The notes beneath the pieces are model-generated. The model was not told the origin of the DNA and did not search any database. It saw nothing but the letters and a program-made list of their open reading frames with translations. From positions 8,788,001 to 8,852,000 of the forward strand of contig JAMPIT010000856.1 in NCBI GenBank assembly GCA_026261815.1: a stretch of 64,000 nucleotides of DNA, read 5' to 3'. Position numbers and translations under genes: made by a program. The DNA is from Monarcha castaneiventris obscurior. Taxonomy: Eukaryota > Chordata > Aves > Passeriformes > Monarchidae. Positions 45,501 through 57,500 of this stretch are shown piece after piece; position 1 is the first letter of the stretch, and each line of letters starts with the position of its first letter.

Positions 45501-48500
45501 TATATTTGAGCCTGTTTGGCCTGAGGTTGCTGACAAAGCAAGTGCTGTCCCAATTCAGCTTTTGAACTCCTGTCTTTCTGATGTGGCAGAGTGTTCCTGA
45601 AGTTGATCCTGCAGCAAATATGCACAATTCCCAGTCTCAGCAAAGGATGAGCACCGGTTCTTACTCTTCATCCTCTCCAACGGCATATTCTGCTCCTCAG
45701 GCCCCAGCCTTGAATGTGACTGGTCCCATCACTGCTAATTCTGAACAGGTATTGGCATGTTAATTTTTTCAAGTGAGACTCTTTCAGCAAATAAAATTAG
45801 AAATTAATTTGCAGAGGAACTTTCATTTTAGCTCTTCGGACTTTGTCTCCTAGGTCTGGCTCTACTTAGTAATCTTTCTTCCTGTTATACAGTAAGATCT
45901 GGGTTTTGGATGTGTCTCTATGGCCTGGTAATGGCAGCACAATTTGCTGGTCCAGCCCACTCAGCAGTATTTTGGCAGTTATTCCCATTAGCCCCTCTCC
46001 TTTCAAGGCACTGAATGTCTTGCAGATGCAGGAAGTAAAGCCCTTGCAAATGCCCTAATATAGGACTTTCTTTTCTCCCTGCAAAAATGATAACTTCAGA
46101 GCCAAAGATTCTATTTAAAATACCGACATCTTTCCCCACACTGGAGTGAGGCACCACAGCCAAGGTCTGGCTTTAGGTGTTGTTTGCAATTGCTTCTCTT
46201 CCATTCAGACACAGCACATCTGGGTTTGTGATGATAATTCTTTCCTTTTTCTGTTCCTTTTCTCCTGGGTAAACTTTTTATCTTTTTTGTTTTTTTCCTG
46301 CTACAATGTCTGGAGCCTGAGATATCAAGTCAGACAGAACCAGAGATATCTCAAAGTCAGTTCTTGACAATGAACTGCTTAAACCAAAGGATTATGCAGT
46401 GTTTTGCTGTCTTGTTACCCCAATTTAGATTGCCCGGCTGCGCAGTGAGCTGGATATTGTTCGTGGGAACACAAAAGTGATGTCTGAAATGCTGACAGAA
46501 ATGGTACCTGGACAAGAGGATTCTTCAGACCTTGAGTTACTCCAGGTAAGTTTCCTAGAAAATATGATTCTGATCCTTTCTGTGTTTGTGTTTCTCTGGG
46601 GGGTGTGTTTTGTTGTAGCTCACTTCACAGCCCATGCTTGGATTCATGATGGATGTGGACTGTGCTTGACCCTGGGGTGTGCCATCACTTGGTTTTCTTC
46701 ATTTGTTAAAAATTCCAGTGACGAGAATTTCCTGACTTCCCTTGAATCTTGTTCCAGTGCTTTCCTCTTTGTGTAGTTAGAAATTTTTCCCAATGTTGCA
46801 TATCAAGTCTCCTTTACCACTAATCAGCTTAGAATTGCCACAGGTTCTGTTAGCCCTGAGCATTTCTGCTTCTTTTACTCTCCCCATCACCGGTTGTACA
46901 GTGTCAAAACATTCCCAGTGCAGGAAAAAAAAACCCCAAAAAAACCAACATTCCATATTTCCAGCTGGACTAAATAATGCCAAGGGTCTGTGGATTCTCT
47001 GCCATTTGAAATCTTAGCTATGAACTGTCTTTCAGGAAGATGTGTTCTCCTGAAGGTGTAGTGTCTTAAGGCAGATGCTCAGGTGAAGTTCTGTGGTGTC
47101 CAGAGGGCTAGACTGGGTAATGAGAAGGGATTTATTTGCTGAAAAATCTCAATCCAGTGCAGCACTGTGCATCTCAAAAGGGAAAACAGTATGAATTGAG
47201 CTCATGTCTCAGGTTTCACACCTGTTTCCCAAGGCCAGTGGTCGTGGGGTGGCCTTTTGGCTGAGAAAAGTCACACGGTCCCACAGATGAGGAGCATTGC
47301 AATCTGACATTCCAGCTGCTGCCCTTAATGTGGTATTTGCCTTTCCATAGCTTCAGAAATAGCCTTCTGTTTTGATCCTCCAGCGGGGAGGATGGGCTCC
47401 CACAGCAATCCCTTCAGAGGAAGGCAGGGAATTGCTCTCTGTGATACATCAGACTTTGAAATCCATCCAAAAACTGGTCTCTCCCATGCAGTGGCATTGT
47501 GTGTTTGTCTCGGAGCCATCATGGCAGCTGATGAGAGGCTTTGCAATAAAGAGCCTTTCAGTTACTGCCCATTTGGGTCGAACTGCTCAAAACAAAAGCA
47601 GCTTCCAGGAAACCATGACAGGCCGAAATCGAACAGTTTGCTTACACCGAGAAACAACCATCAGCATCTTGACAGCGTAACCTTAGAGCACAGCTTTAAG
47701 GTGAAAGAACTTGATCATAAAATGGAGTGACAGCAACGATTCTTTATTCCAGCTGGTTCCCTTCTGTGACTGATGCAGCCTAAATCTGAATCACAGAGCT
47801 GGGGAGAACCCGTTTTTGATCACAGAGGATGGTTAGTCTTTTGAGAGCTGTGAGCTGGGTGCTGCATGCAAGGACTCCTTGCTTTGAGGTTTATATAGCC
47901 CTCCTCCTTAAATAATTCCTGACATTTTCTCCAACAATCAAATATAAACAGCCTGCTAGAGAGCCAGCTCTGAGCAGAATAGATAGGTACTGTCAGCCCT
48001 CTCGGAAAGGCAGCAAACAAACCTCTGAAATGTCACAATCTGCTTTGAAAGTGATGGGATCAAAACTGACATTGGAGAACACATTCCTCAAGCTGTTAAG
48101 GCAGCTGGATTGCACTAGGTGAAATTTATCCAGAGCTTAGGATGTCAGACCATGCAAGGAAAACAAACACATTTTTGCTTTCATCCTGAAGGTTGTGTAC
48201 CAACAAGTCATCCTTGTTTAGTGCTGAATTTTTGCTGTGAAGTGGAGCTGGGAGGAGTGGAAGATGACAGAGGGACATGCTTTAGCTGGAATGTCAGTGC
48301 TTATTGAAGTAAAACCATGGGCCTGATCAGAGGCACGCTGCCATATGTCACGTTTCTTCTTGCACTTCTCCTCAGCAGACCAGTTTGACCTTTGGTCTCA
48401 AGGCCTTTCAGGACTACAGAATTCTGCTAAGTAATTGGTGATGGAAGAGATGTCCTGGAAGCATGAGAACTCCTGGTCTAGGCAAACTGAAATCTAGATT

Positions 48501-51500
48501 TCTTGATGAGAGACTTCTAAAATAAATGCCCTCACTCTGCATTCCTTAAAATGTTCTTCTGAAGCTCCCCGTTGGCTTTGTGCAGTCTCTTGTCTGTGCA
48601 CTTGCTCAGTGGAAGGGAAGATTACTTTGTGTCTCAATACTGGAAGGTGTGTGGAACACTCACCTTTTCGTGGTCCTGCTCCTTGCTTTGTCTTTACCCT
48701 CATGTTCTCTGTAGTTGGTAAGTTCTGTGTCACCAGCACTTCTCATCCTAGCACAGACTTAGTATTTGTGGTAGCCCTGATGAACCTTCTTTCCCTGACA
48801 TGTTCCACCATCCATGTAATTTCGTTTTTAAGGATGGTTTTGCCAAAAAGAGCAGATTGAATTTTCCTTGAAAGCTCTCTTCTGGGAAGCTGTTGTATTA
48901 ACATGTTTTATTCTTAAAACAGATGACTAAAATACAGATATTTATTTTCTGAAGTGCTCAGAGTTAAAGAAGAATCAGGAAGTTGAATTGTGAATAGGCT
49001 CTCAAGGTTTTATGCCATCATCTCTTGAAGGGCGTTTGATTAGATGTGCTTTTGGGTGACATTTAATCATGCAAAGATAAACTTGTCGTAGTGTTTCTCA
49101 GCTGGGGGATATGTTTGGCTCTGAACAGAGCTCAGCTAAATCTACTTATTGCTTATTGCTTATCAGACTGTGTGTGTGCACAATGCATTCCTCCTAGGAA
49201 CTGAACCGAACCTGCAGAGCCATGCAGCAGAGAATTGTGGAGCTTATCTCCAGAGTGTCCAATGAAGAAGTTACAGAGGAGCTGCTGCACGTGAATGATG
49301 ATTTAAATAACGTCTTCCTCCGATACGAAAGGTGGGGCACCTCTCCCAGCAACCATTTACATTCAGTCAGGGTTTTCACTTAAGAATAAAATAGGTCAGT
49401 TGGTGAAATTGGGCCATCTGGGCCAAGGGTCCATCATGACGTAGAGAACCAAACCACAGGAACCATTTACACAGTGTTTTTGTGGCCTTTTATGGGAACA
49501 TTCCTGTTTCAGTTGATTCTTTTAATACTATGATTTTTTTTTTTTTTTGTACTGTGCATTGAATTTTTGTGGGGCTTATCCGTAAAATGCAAGGCAACCT
49601 TGTGAAAAGAATGCAGAGGCTTGAGTCTGCAAGTCCCTGTTGTGCAGGGCAGTACAGGTGTAGAGACTTGGGACCAAAGATAGCACAGACACAGTCACTA
49701 GTTCCCCTGCTAGCCTGGGCTCTGCACAAATGTCTGTGCTGCTTCCTGGCTTAGGGAGGCTCCCGTGAGCTCTCTCTGCCCTCTGATCTCCGAACTTTCC
49801 AGCCCCAGTGCTGGTGCAAGGGGAGCTGCCTGAGGTGGGCGGGACCATCGTGCATGCAAAGGGTTTGTTTTTAAGTAACACTTAATATCTTGGGAAAAAG
49901 AAAACAAACAAAAAAACCAAAAAAAAAACCCTGTCTTGTGCAGAGCTAATGTTTTGAAGAGCTGGCCTGCGGGAATCATCCCCAGGGACAGGACTTGGGG
50001 CTCAGGACTTTCGACATGGCAGACAAAGGCGCTGTCAGGCACATCTGCTGCAGGAGGTGACACGTGATGCTGCAGTCTTGGGAAAGTTTAATCTTCCCCT
50101 TAATGACAGGCCTGGGGAGCGAGGCACTAAAGAGTACCCTTTGTTCCTTGCTCTTAGCACACGGCTTTGTTTCTCAAGCCTTTAAAAATAAATTAGACTC
50201 TAGATCTGTGAATTTGTGCTGTCACGGCAAAGGCTGCAAAGACGACTTGGTGCCCTCGATTTTGCCTTTGATTTCATGTTCAGAGGAGATGGGGCAAACT
50301 TTGAAACAAACGCTGGCTTTTTGTGTGAAATGGTGTGTGTTTCATGCACAAGCAGGATTCTACAAGTGGCAGAGTGTAACTATCACTAAGGTTTAGTCTG
50401 GTCACCCTTAATATTTTTTCTATTTTCCCCCATTGGTGACTTTGCTGACTGTGGCTGATGTGTTTGTAGTCATTATTCATGAAAAGGGAGCTGAGTGATG
50501 TTAGCAAGCCGTTTGTGGTGGAATAGCTGCACTGGTCTGAGCGTTCAATAAATTCCAGTTCCTCCTCTGCTGTTCCAAAAGCTCCACATCCATCATGCTG
50601 ATTTCTAGCACAGGGACCAAGCTCTGTCAGTGACTCAAGCAGCAGCTCTGGCCTTCGCTGTGAAGCCTTTGGATGTAAATGAACAGAAGCCTTTTGGTGA
50701 GAAATGAGGTGGGAGGTGTCTTAGGTTTCCAGCAAAGGGAGTTGGATTTCCAGTAATAGCAAACACCCACAGTTTCCTAAAATTGAAATTTGGGCTTGAA
50801 TTTGGTTTTGCTGCCTTTTAAGTCTGCATTTTCCTCTGTTACATTAAGAAAACATTTTAGTTTGCTTGACATTCCCTGTTGTATTTTGTCCATCTGGGAG
50901 AAAACCCAGAGGATTATGTGAATATGATGGGCTTTTTGCTGGAAAAGGGTTACTACTGAAACTACTTTGAAAAATTCGAACCTCCAAGAAATCATGGTGC
51001 TTTTCTATGGTAAGGAAGGAGATCAGACTGGCCTCAGGCCATGGGAGAAGGTAGATCCCCAGCTGTTTTTGAGTTTGTAGAATCACAGAATGATTGTTGT
51101 TGGAAGAGACCTCAAAAGTCATCTAATCCCATCCCACTGCCATAGGTGGGGACACCTTCCACTAGACCAGGTTGCTCAAAGCTCCATTCAGCCTGACCTT
51201 GAAGACTTTTATGAAAGCTGGGTTTAGGTTTGTGGCCCCAGATGCACTGAGTAGAGAGGAGACCAGAGCTTGACTAACCAGACTTCTTCCCCTTAGAAAT
51301 ACGAAGGTTTTATCCAACATCATTACTTTTCCTCCTTGGAAAGTACCAACCTATTTGAGCATAGGCTCTGACCATCTCTGAGTCAACTCAGGATGTTTTA
51401 AGCAGTGAATCTGCTGTTCATTGTCCCTCATGCCACGTGTGCCTGGGTTGGGCTGTGCCGCACACATATGGCTCCTCATTTACGTTATTGCAGTGAGAGG

Positions 51501-54500
51501 GAGCTGGTAAGTGGGAGTGAGATGAGCTGCGGTGCTTGGCTTGTTAAGCTGTGAGCATCAATCTTGCTGCAGTTCCTCCTGTCCCTTGGCTCACACAACA
51601 GTCTGTCACAAAGCACTTAATGATTAAAAAAAGCCCTGAACCAAAATTCAAATCCTACAGTGTTTTCCAGGCATGTTTGTGCTGCAATATCAGATTAGTC
51701 AATTTAAAATCCACCTTTGCCAAGAGTGCAACTTCTCAGCAATCCTCCCTGTGTCCTGGCCTGGAGTTAAAGCTTTCAGGCTTCCCTTTTGAACCAGAGA
51801 AAACTAAGTTCAGTGGCAAGCATGTCATGGCTTGGTTATTAACTCATGGTTTTCATTGTTTGTTGGTGGCTTTGATAATCCATGTTGGTGTTTGGTTTGG
51901 TTTTTTTTTCCCAAACAGATTTGAACGATACAGATCGGGACGCTCAACGCAGAACGCCAGCAATGGAGTAAGTACCTTACTCTATTCTCTCAGCAGCTGC
52001 ACCATACCAGCTGCAGTACTATCAGTAGTATCACACCTTCTACCTGTCCAGCCCTGTGTCCTGCCTGTAGTGGCTAATGGTGGATGCCAGGAAAAGTAAA
52101 AATGTGGCAAACCCCAAGGGACAACTTATAGCTCAGGAAGTCACTTCACACTAGAACGTCTCTGTGTTTACAATCCTTGATGGATTTTCATTCCTCTATT
52201 AACTTTTTTGATTGCTTTTGAGTCCGTGTGGACTTTAGGAGTTCTCAGTGTCCTTAAGCAATAAGTTCCACAGTTTCACTATACATTTTTACATATTTAT
52301 TTTGCATTTATATATAACAAATAATTTGTTTACATTTGATCAAGTCACTTAATGATTTTTGTTTGCTTCACCTATTTTTTCTTCACTGTGTCTTATAATA
52401 CCACTGTTCAGGTTAATTTTCTTCATGTCATTCATAATTGTAGGAACCACTCTCATCTCCTATTTACGCAGCCCCTTTCCCAGCTGAAGAGTTCTAATTA
52501 TTCTTTAAATGAAAACTCCTTTGTAGTTGTTTTATAGCATTCAAGGTCTGAGTTCGTGATGAATCTGTACTTCTATTGCATTTTCTGTTCTGCATTCAGA
52601 GCCGTTTCCTCTGTTTACTTTGCTTTACCACTTCTGCTGCAGTGTGATGCAAACTTCAGCAAAGACTCTGCATTGACACTTCAGTCACAACAAATAAGTT
52701 TTGTTTCTGAAAACAGTTTATACCTAATGTGGAAAATTGGTAGGAAAGTCAGTTTGACTTAACTCTGATGTTGGTCTGGTGTTAAACACATTAGTTGAAT
52801 CTGAAGAGATGGAGATGACCTCCAGGAGAGTTTCCTGCTGTGCTGAGCAGTCAAACTGAGGGTTTATTGGTGGCTGACCTTCTTTGTTCTGCACTCATCA
52901 CTGTAATATCCAAGAAACTGGTCCATTTAGCAGCATGCAAGAGAGAACTTTATGGGAAACACCCATTATTTTGTGATATTTAGTGTTGTACTGCAAGAAG
53001 AAATTTCTAGCATGTGTAACTTCTGTGTTTCTTGTGTCCTGACAGGTACTGAATGAGGTGACAGAAGATAATTTAATAGATTTGGGTCCTGGCTCTCCAG
53101 CTGTAGTGAGCCCAATGGTTGGAAACTCAGCACCTCCATCTTCACTTTCTTCACAGCTTGCAGGGCTTGGTGAGTGCCTGATCTAGATCATGCTCTTCAC
53201 TACCTATTAATGTTGCCATGTGGCCTCTGAAAGGTTTGGGTACATGGCTTGCAGGAGGATTAGAAGGCATTCCCACTCCCCTGTACTGTGGCAATCTGCA
53301 ATTGAGAACCAGCCTGGCACAAAGGGAGGGATTTATTAATCAGGGGGAAGACTGATGGAAAGGCTGCAGGTTGTTGCTCATGGCAAAACTTATATTACTA
53401 CTTTATTTCTGCTTAGTTATGGTTCTCTGTGAAATCAGCCTGGTGAATGTTCTTGATTTCCCTTCTACAAATAATATTTGAAACCTTTGGGTGAAAGGTT
53501 TTATGAATCTCTTAGGTGGTTTACAATAAGTCAAACCAAACATTGCTTGATTGGATCACTGGGTTTGACTGAAGGTTCTCCACCTCTTTCAGCAATGCAC
53601 CAGTACCATATCCCTTCATTTGAAAGGGTTGGTTTCACGGTCAGTAACTGAGGGAAAACATTGTGGAGAAAACTACTGTCCATGCCCAAAATTTCGGACT
53701 GTTAGTGACTAGTAAATATCTCAGAATATTAGCAGCAGGTACACACCAATTCCCAAATGCTGGCTTTTTGATGAGGACCACTTACGGAGTGGTGCTTTCC
53801 AGGATGAATTAGACAATCTCAACATTTTTCTTTTAAGAACACCTGATTAGCATCCTCCAGCCTTTTTTGAACAAGACTGTCCTCAGTGCTGCAGCTGTTA
53901 ATGATGATGGTGTTTGCATATGCTTTGTTATTTCACTGGTTCCCTTTTTTTTCTCCTCTGGTTGCAGACTTGGGCACAAACAGCGTCAGTGGCACACTCA
54001 GCTCCCTCCAGCACAGTAATCCTCGTGATGACTTTGACATGTTTGCACAGACAAGAGGCAGCTCCTTGGCTGAGCAGCGAAAGAAGTAAGTTGGAGTTTG
54101 TCTTTAGCACTGAGTCATGGCACTGCTGTTATCTGAGGGCATAAATCTGAAACTTCTGACTTCAGACTGAAAAAGTAGTTTTGGTGTATGTTTTTGTGCT
54201 TTTAATCCAATCCCTATCCTTTTGGTCGTTATTAATACGAGCAAGGGGAGAAGTTCCTGCTGCTGGACAGAGCAGACTGGCTGGGTACAGACTGTCTATG
54301 AGCTCACTGGAAACTTGGAAGTGTGCTTGCCTTTACTTCTGCCTTCTCCTAAAGGCTTGTCATCCCATCCACCTGTGTTTGAGATACAGGAACAGAAGGG
54401 TCCTTCACCTGAAGGTCATGGATGTACTTTGGTGACTGAATTACTGTCATCAAAGGCTTGGAAACAGAATTACCATCCAGTTAACCCTCGTTTTGGCCCC

Positions 54501-57500
54501 AGTCAGACTCTCACAGGCTGTCAAGGCACCGTAGCTTGCCTGGCTCTATGCTACCCCTAATTTGTTTATATGCATAGGGCTTGCATCTCTAGAGCTGCAA
54601 ATCTGGCACTTTCAAGGGCATTTAACAGGTCAAATTATTTTAATGTAAAATAAGTCTGTGCACTTATTAAGGAATCCTTTGATCCCTGTCAAGTGATATT
54701 CAGTAAAAGACACACTCAGGTATTTTTCTTTCATATATTATTTCTTGCCTCCTGGCTTCAGAGTTTAGAGGAAGTAGTGGCTACCAGCAGTCAGAACTTC
54801 ATCAGTATCTTGTCTCAAGCTAAGAAATGCTGTTAAATAGTCTATCAAAAATTTAGAAAACTTGAGCCTACAAATTTATTGGGCTCTTTTGTTTGCAGTT
54901 ATCAATATAGCTATTGATACTGCCTCATCTGTGGTATCGGTGCTGAGAAGAAATGCTCTAATGTAGAGGGATATGCCACCACTGGAGATTTTGGGCTGGG
55001 AGCCTTAATGTAGAGTTAGAAAGGAGATGCATTGCAGGAGAGATCTAATCGAGGTCCCTCTGTCTCTTGTGGTAAATGAAGCACAAAACTACTCTTCCCA
55101 CACTGTACCTAATGGAACAAGGAGCACGGATCATCCATGATTTCACAAGGGAGGATTGCTCTATCTTCCTTGGATTGTGCACGGTATAAAGGGAGCAGCA
55201 GGGAGGAGGAAAGGCATGAGTGTGACTTGCTGTGCTGTGTAGGTGACAGCTCTGGGTGTGAGAGCTCTGGGTGCTGTGCTCACAGCTTGGGAGAAGCCAG
55301 CACGAGGAGGAGAGAGGGCTCCCCCTGCTCAGCCAGGCAGCCCCTCCCAGGAGCTGATTTATGGGCACGTGTTTGTGTCTGCTGCAGCTCATGGTTCACC
55401 ACTGTGCTCTGAGAGGTGAAGCTGCTGCCTCTGTCACCTGACTGCTACATGTCCCTTTTGCATTGCAGTTTAAGAAGCTTTTAACAGCTCTGTAAATAGT
55501 GCATTTCTTTGTCTGCTTCACTGCAGTTGCATAATTTCATCTCTCTTCGAGTCTCGCTCTGCCTCCCCCCATACACACATCAAGGTCAGGCTTCCAGATG
55601 TCATCTCCAAATCTTTGTTAAATATAAGCTGCAATCAGGCCTCTTTTCACAGTTCCCCGCTTGCTCTTGGACATGCTTAGGGTGCCTCATGACCTGTTTG
55701 CCTGCCTTTCATAATGCTGATCTTAATCTCTTTGCTTCAAGGTGCTTTCCAAAACTGATGGGTGGCCTTTGTACACACAGCACCCTCCACGTCTTGTTAA
55801 GAAAAAGAATGTGCTTTCTGGTTCCCAGGGGGGTAAATCAGGGTATCCAGAGTATTGCTGTCCTATGAGGAAAGGCTGGGAGAATTGGGATTGTTCAGCC
55901 TGGAAAAGAGAAGGGATTGGGGTGACCTAATTTCTAATACCTGAAGGGAGCCTACAAAGAGATGAGGAGAGACTATTTACAAGGATCTGGAGTGACAGGA
56001 CAAGGGGGAATGGCTTCAAACTGTGAGAGAGTAGGTTTAGACTGACTATGGGGAAGAAATTCTTCCTTGTGAGGGTGGTGAAGCACTGGTACAGGTTGCC
56101 CAGTACCAGTGGCTGCCCCATCTCTAGAAGTGTCCAAGGCCAGGTTGGATGGGGCTTGGAGCAACCTGGTCTAGTGGGGTGAAACAAGATGATCTTTTAA
56201 TGTACCTTCCAACCCAGGCCTTCCTGTGATTCCATGATTGCTCGTGGGTGACTGCTGGACTTCCTTCTAGTTCTGTGGTTTGTTCCTTTCTTTCAGTGTG
56301 ACGTACGAGGACCCACAGGCTGTCAAAGGACTGGCATCTGCCCTGGATGTTCGGAAACAGAACACGGGAGGGGTAGGTCACGGCTCTGTGTTTTGTTATC
56401 CGTGTGGAATCCAAGCTGTAGGCGGCTGCTTTGACCGAGCTTCTCATTCTGTATTCCAGCAACGTGGTAGTAATGGCTATTTTGAAATTGATATCTGAGA
56501 GTAAGTACTTGCTCAGTAATGATCTCTAAAGAGATGCTGCTGAGCACTCCAGTCTAAAAGACTTCAGAATCGTAGTGGGTAAATTCTCCCGTGTCCTTGC
56601 AGCTTGTCTGGGGAGTCCAGCTCTTTGGCTGGAATCACTGCTGAGAAGAATTAAATGAGGAATGTCCTGTGAACACTGGGTGTGCATTGGCTTGGTTTAG
56701 TTTTGCTTATGAAAGTCTTAATCTACTAGATTTTGCTCCAAGTGCATGGATAGACGAGTGAGTTACAGGAGGAGAAATGATGCAGACTTCTAAAGCTTCA
56801 CATTCTTTGCCATAACTGCCCTCACTTGCAGCCTGTTCTGTCTGCCCAGGGCAGGCTCCTGCTCTTTGTGTGGGCAGGAGAGCCCCATGTGCTGTCACCT
56901 CGCAGCAGCTGGCACTAAAAACACGGGTGAGAGAGCTTGGCCAGCTTTGTCTGCATCCCTCCGTGAAGGCAGAAGTGAAGGAGCTTTCAGATCATCCCTC
57001 GACCCCTTTCTACCACTCTGCTTTTTAAAACTGTGCTGCTCTTTTGTACGCAGCTGTGTGTAAGATTTTAGAGGATGGAGCAAGTTCAGAGCCTTTTCCA
57101 GTCCAATTTTGGGCTGTGATGACCACTAGGGAGCACGGCAGAGCCAGCGTAGCATGGGAGAGTCAATGCAGCATGCACATGCCTCTCACCAGGAGAATTG
57201 CCTCCCCATGCCTTGGCTGATCCCGCCCTGGTTCTTTCATGACATGAAGTGGGAGTGCTCTGGGCAGCTGGCATGCCTGGCAGCTTGTGCTCCAAGCCAG
57301 GGAGAATTTGTGTTGGGAGCCAGCTGGGGTCAGATCACAGCTGCCTGCCTGCTCGGGCCATCGTTCAGTGGAAACAGGGCCTCAGCTCTTAGCAAGCATC
57401 CCCCACCTACCTGCTTCTTCCTGTCCCTGTCCTCCTGCACGAAGGGGAATTCCTAACCCAGGTCAGCCCCATGACCTACTGGAGCTCAGCCCCACAAAAA

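Noticed and set aside
47372..47730. Two overlapping ORFs of 102 and 112 codons in TOM1L2 intron 7
   Set aside because: Two frames open at once with no family likeness; no phase-compatible splice borders found.
51551..52099. 182-codon plus-strand ORF
   Set aside because: It is an intron-exon-intron read-through around the true 49-base TOM1L2 exon 9.
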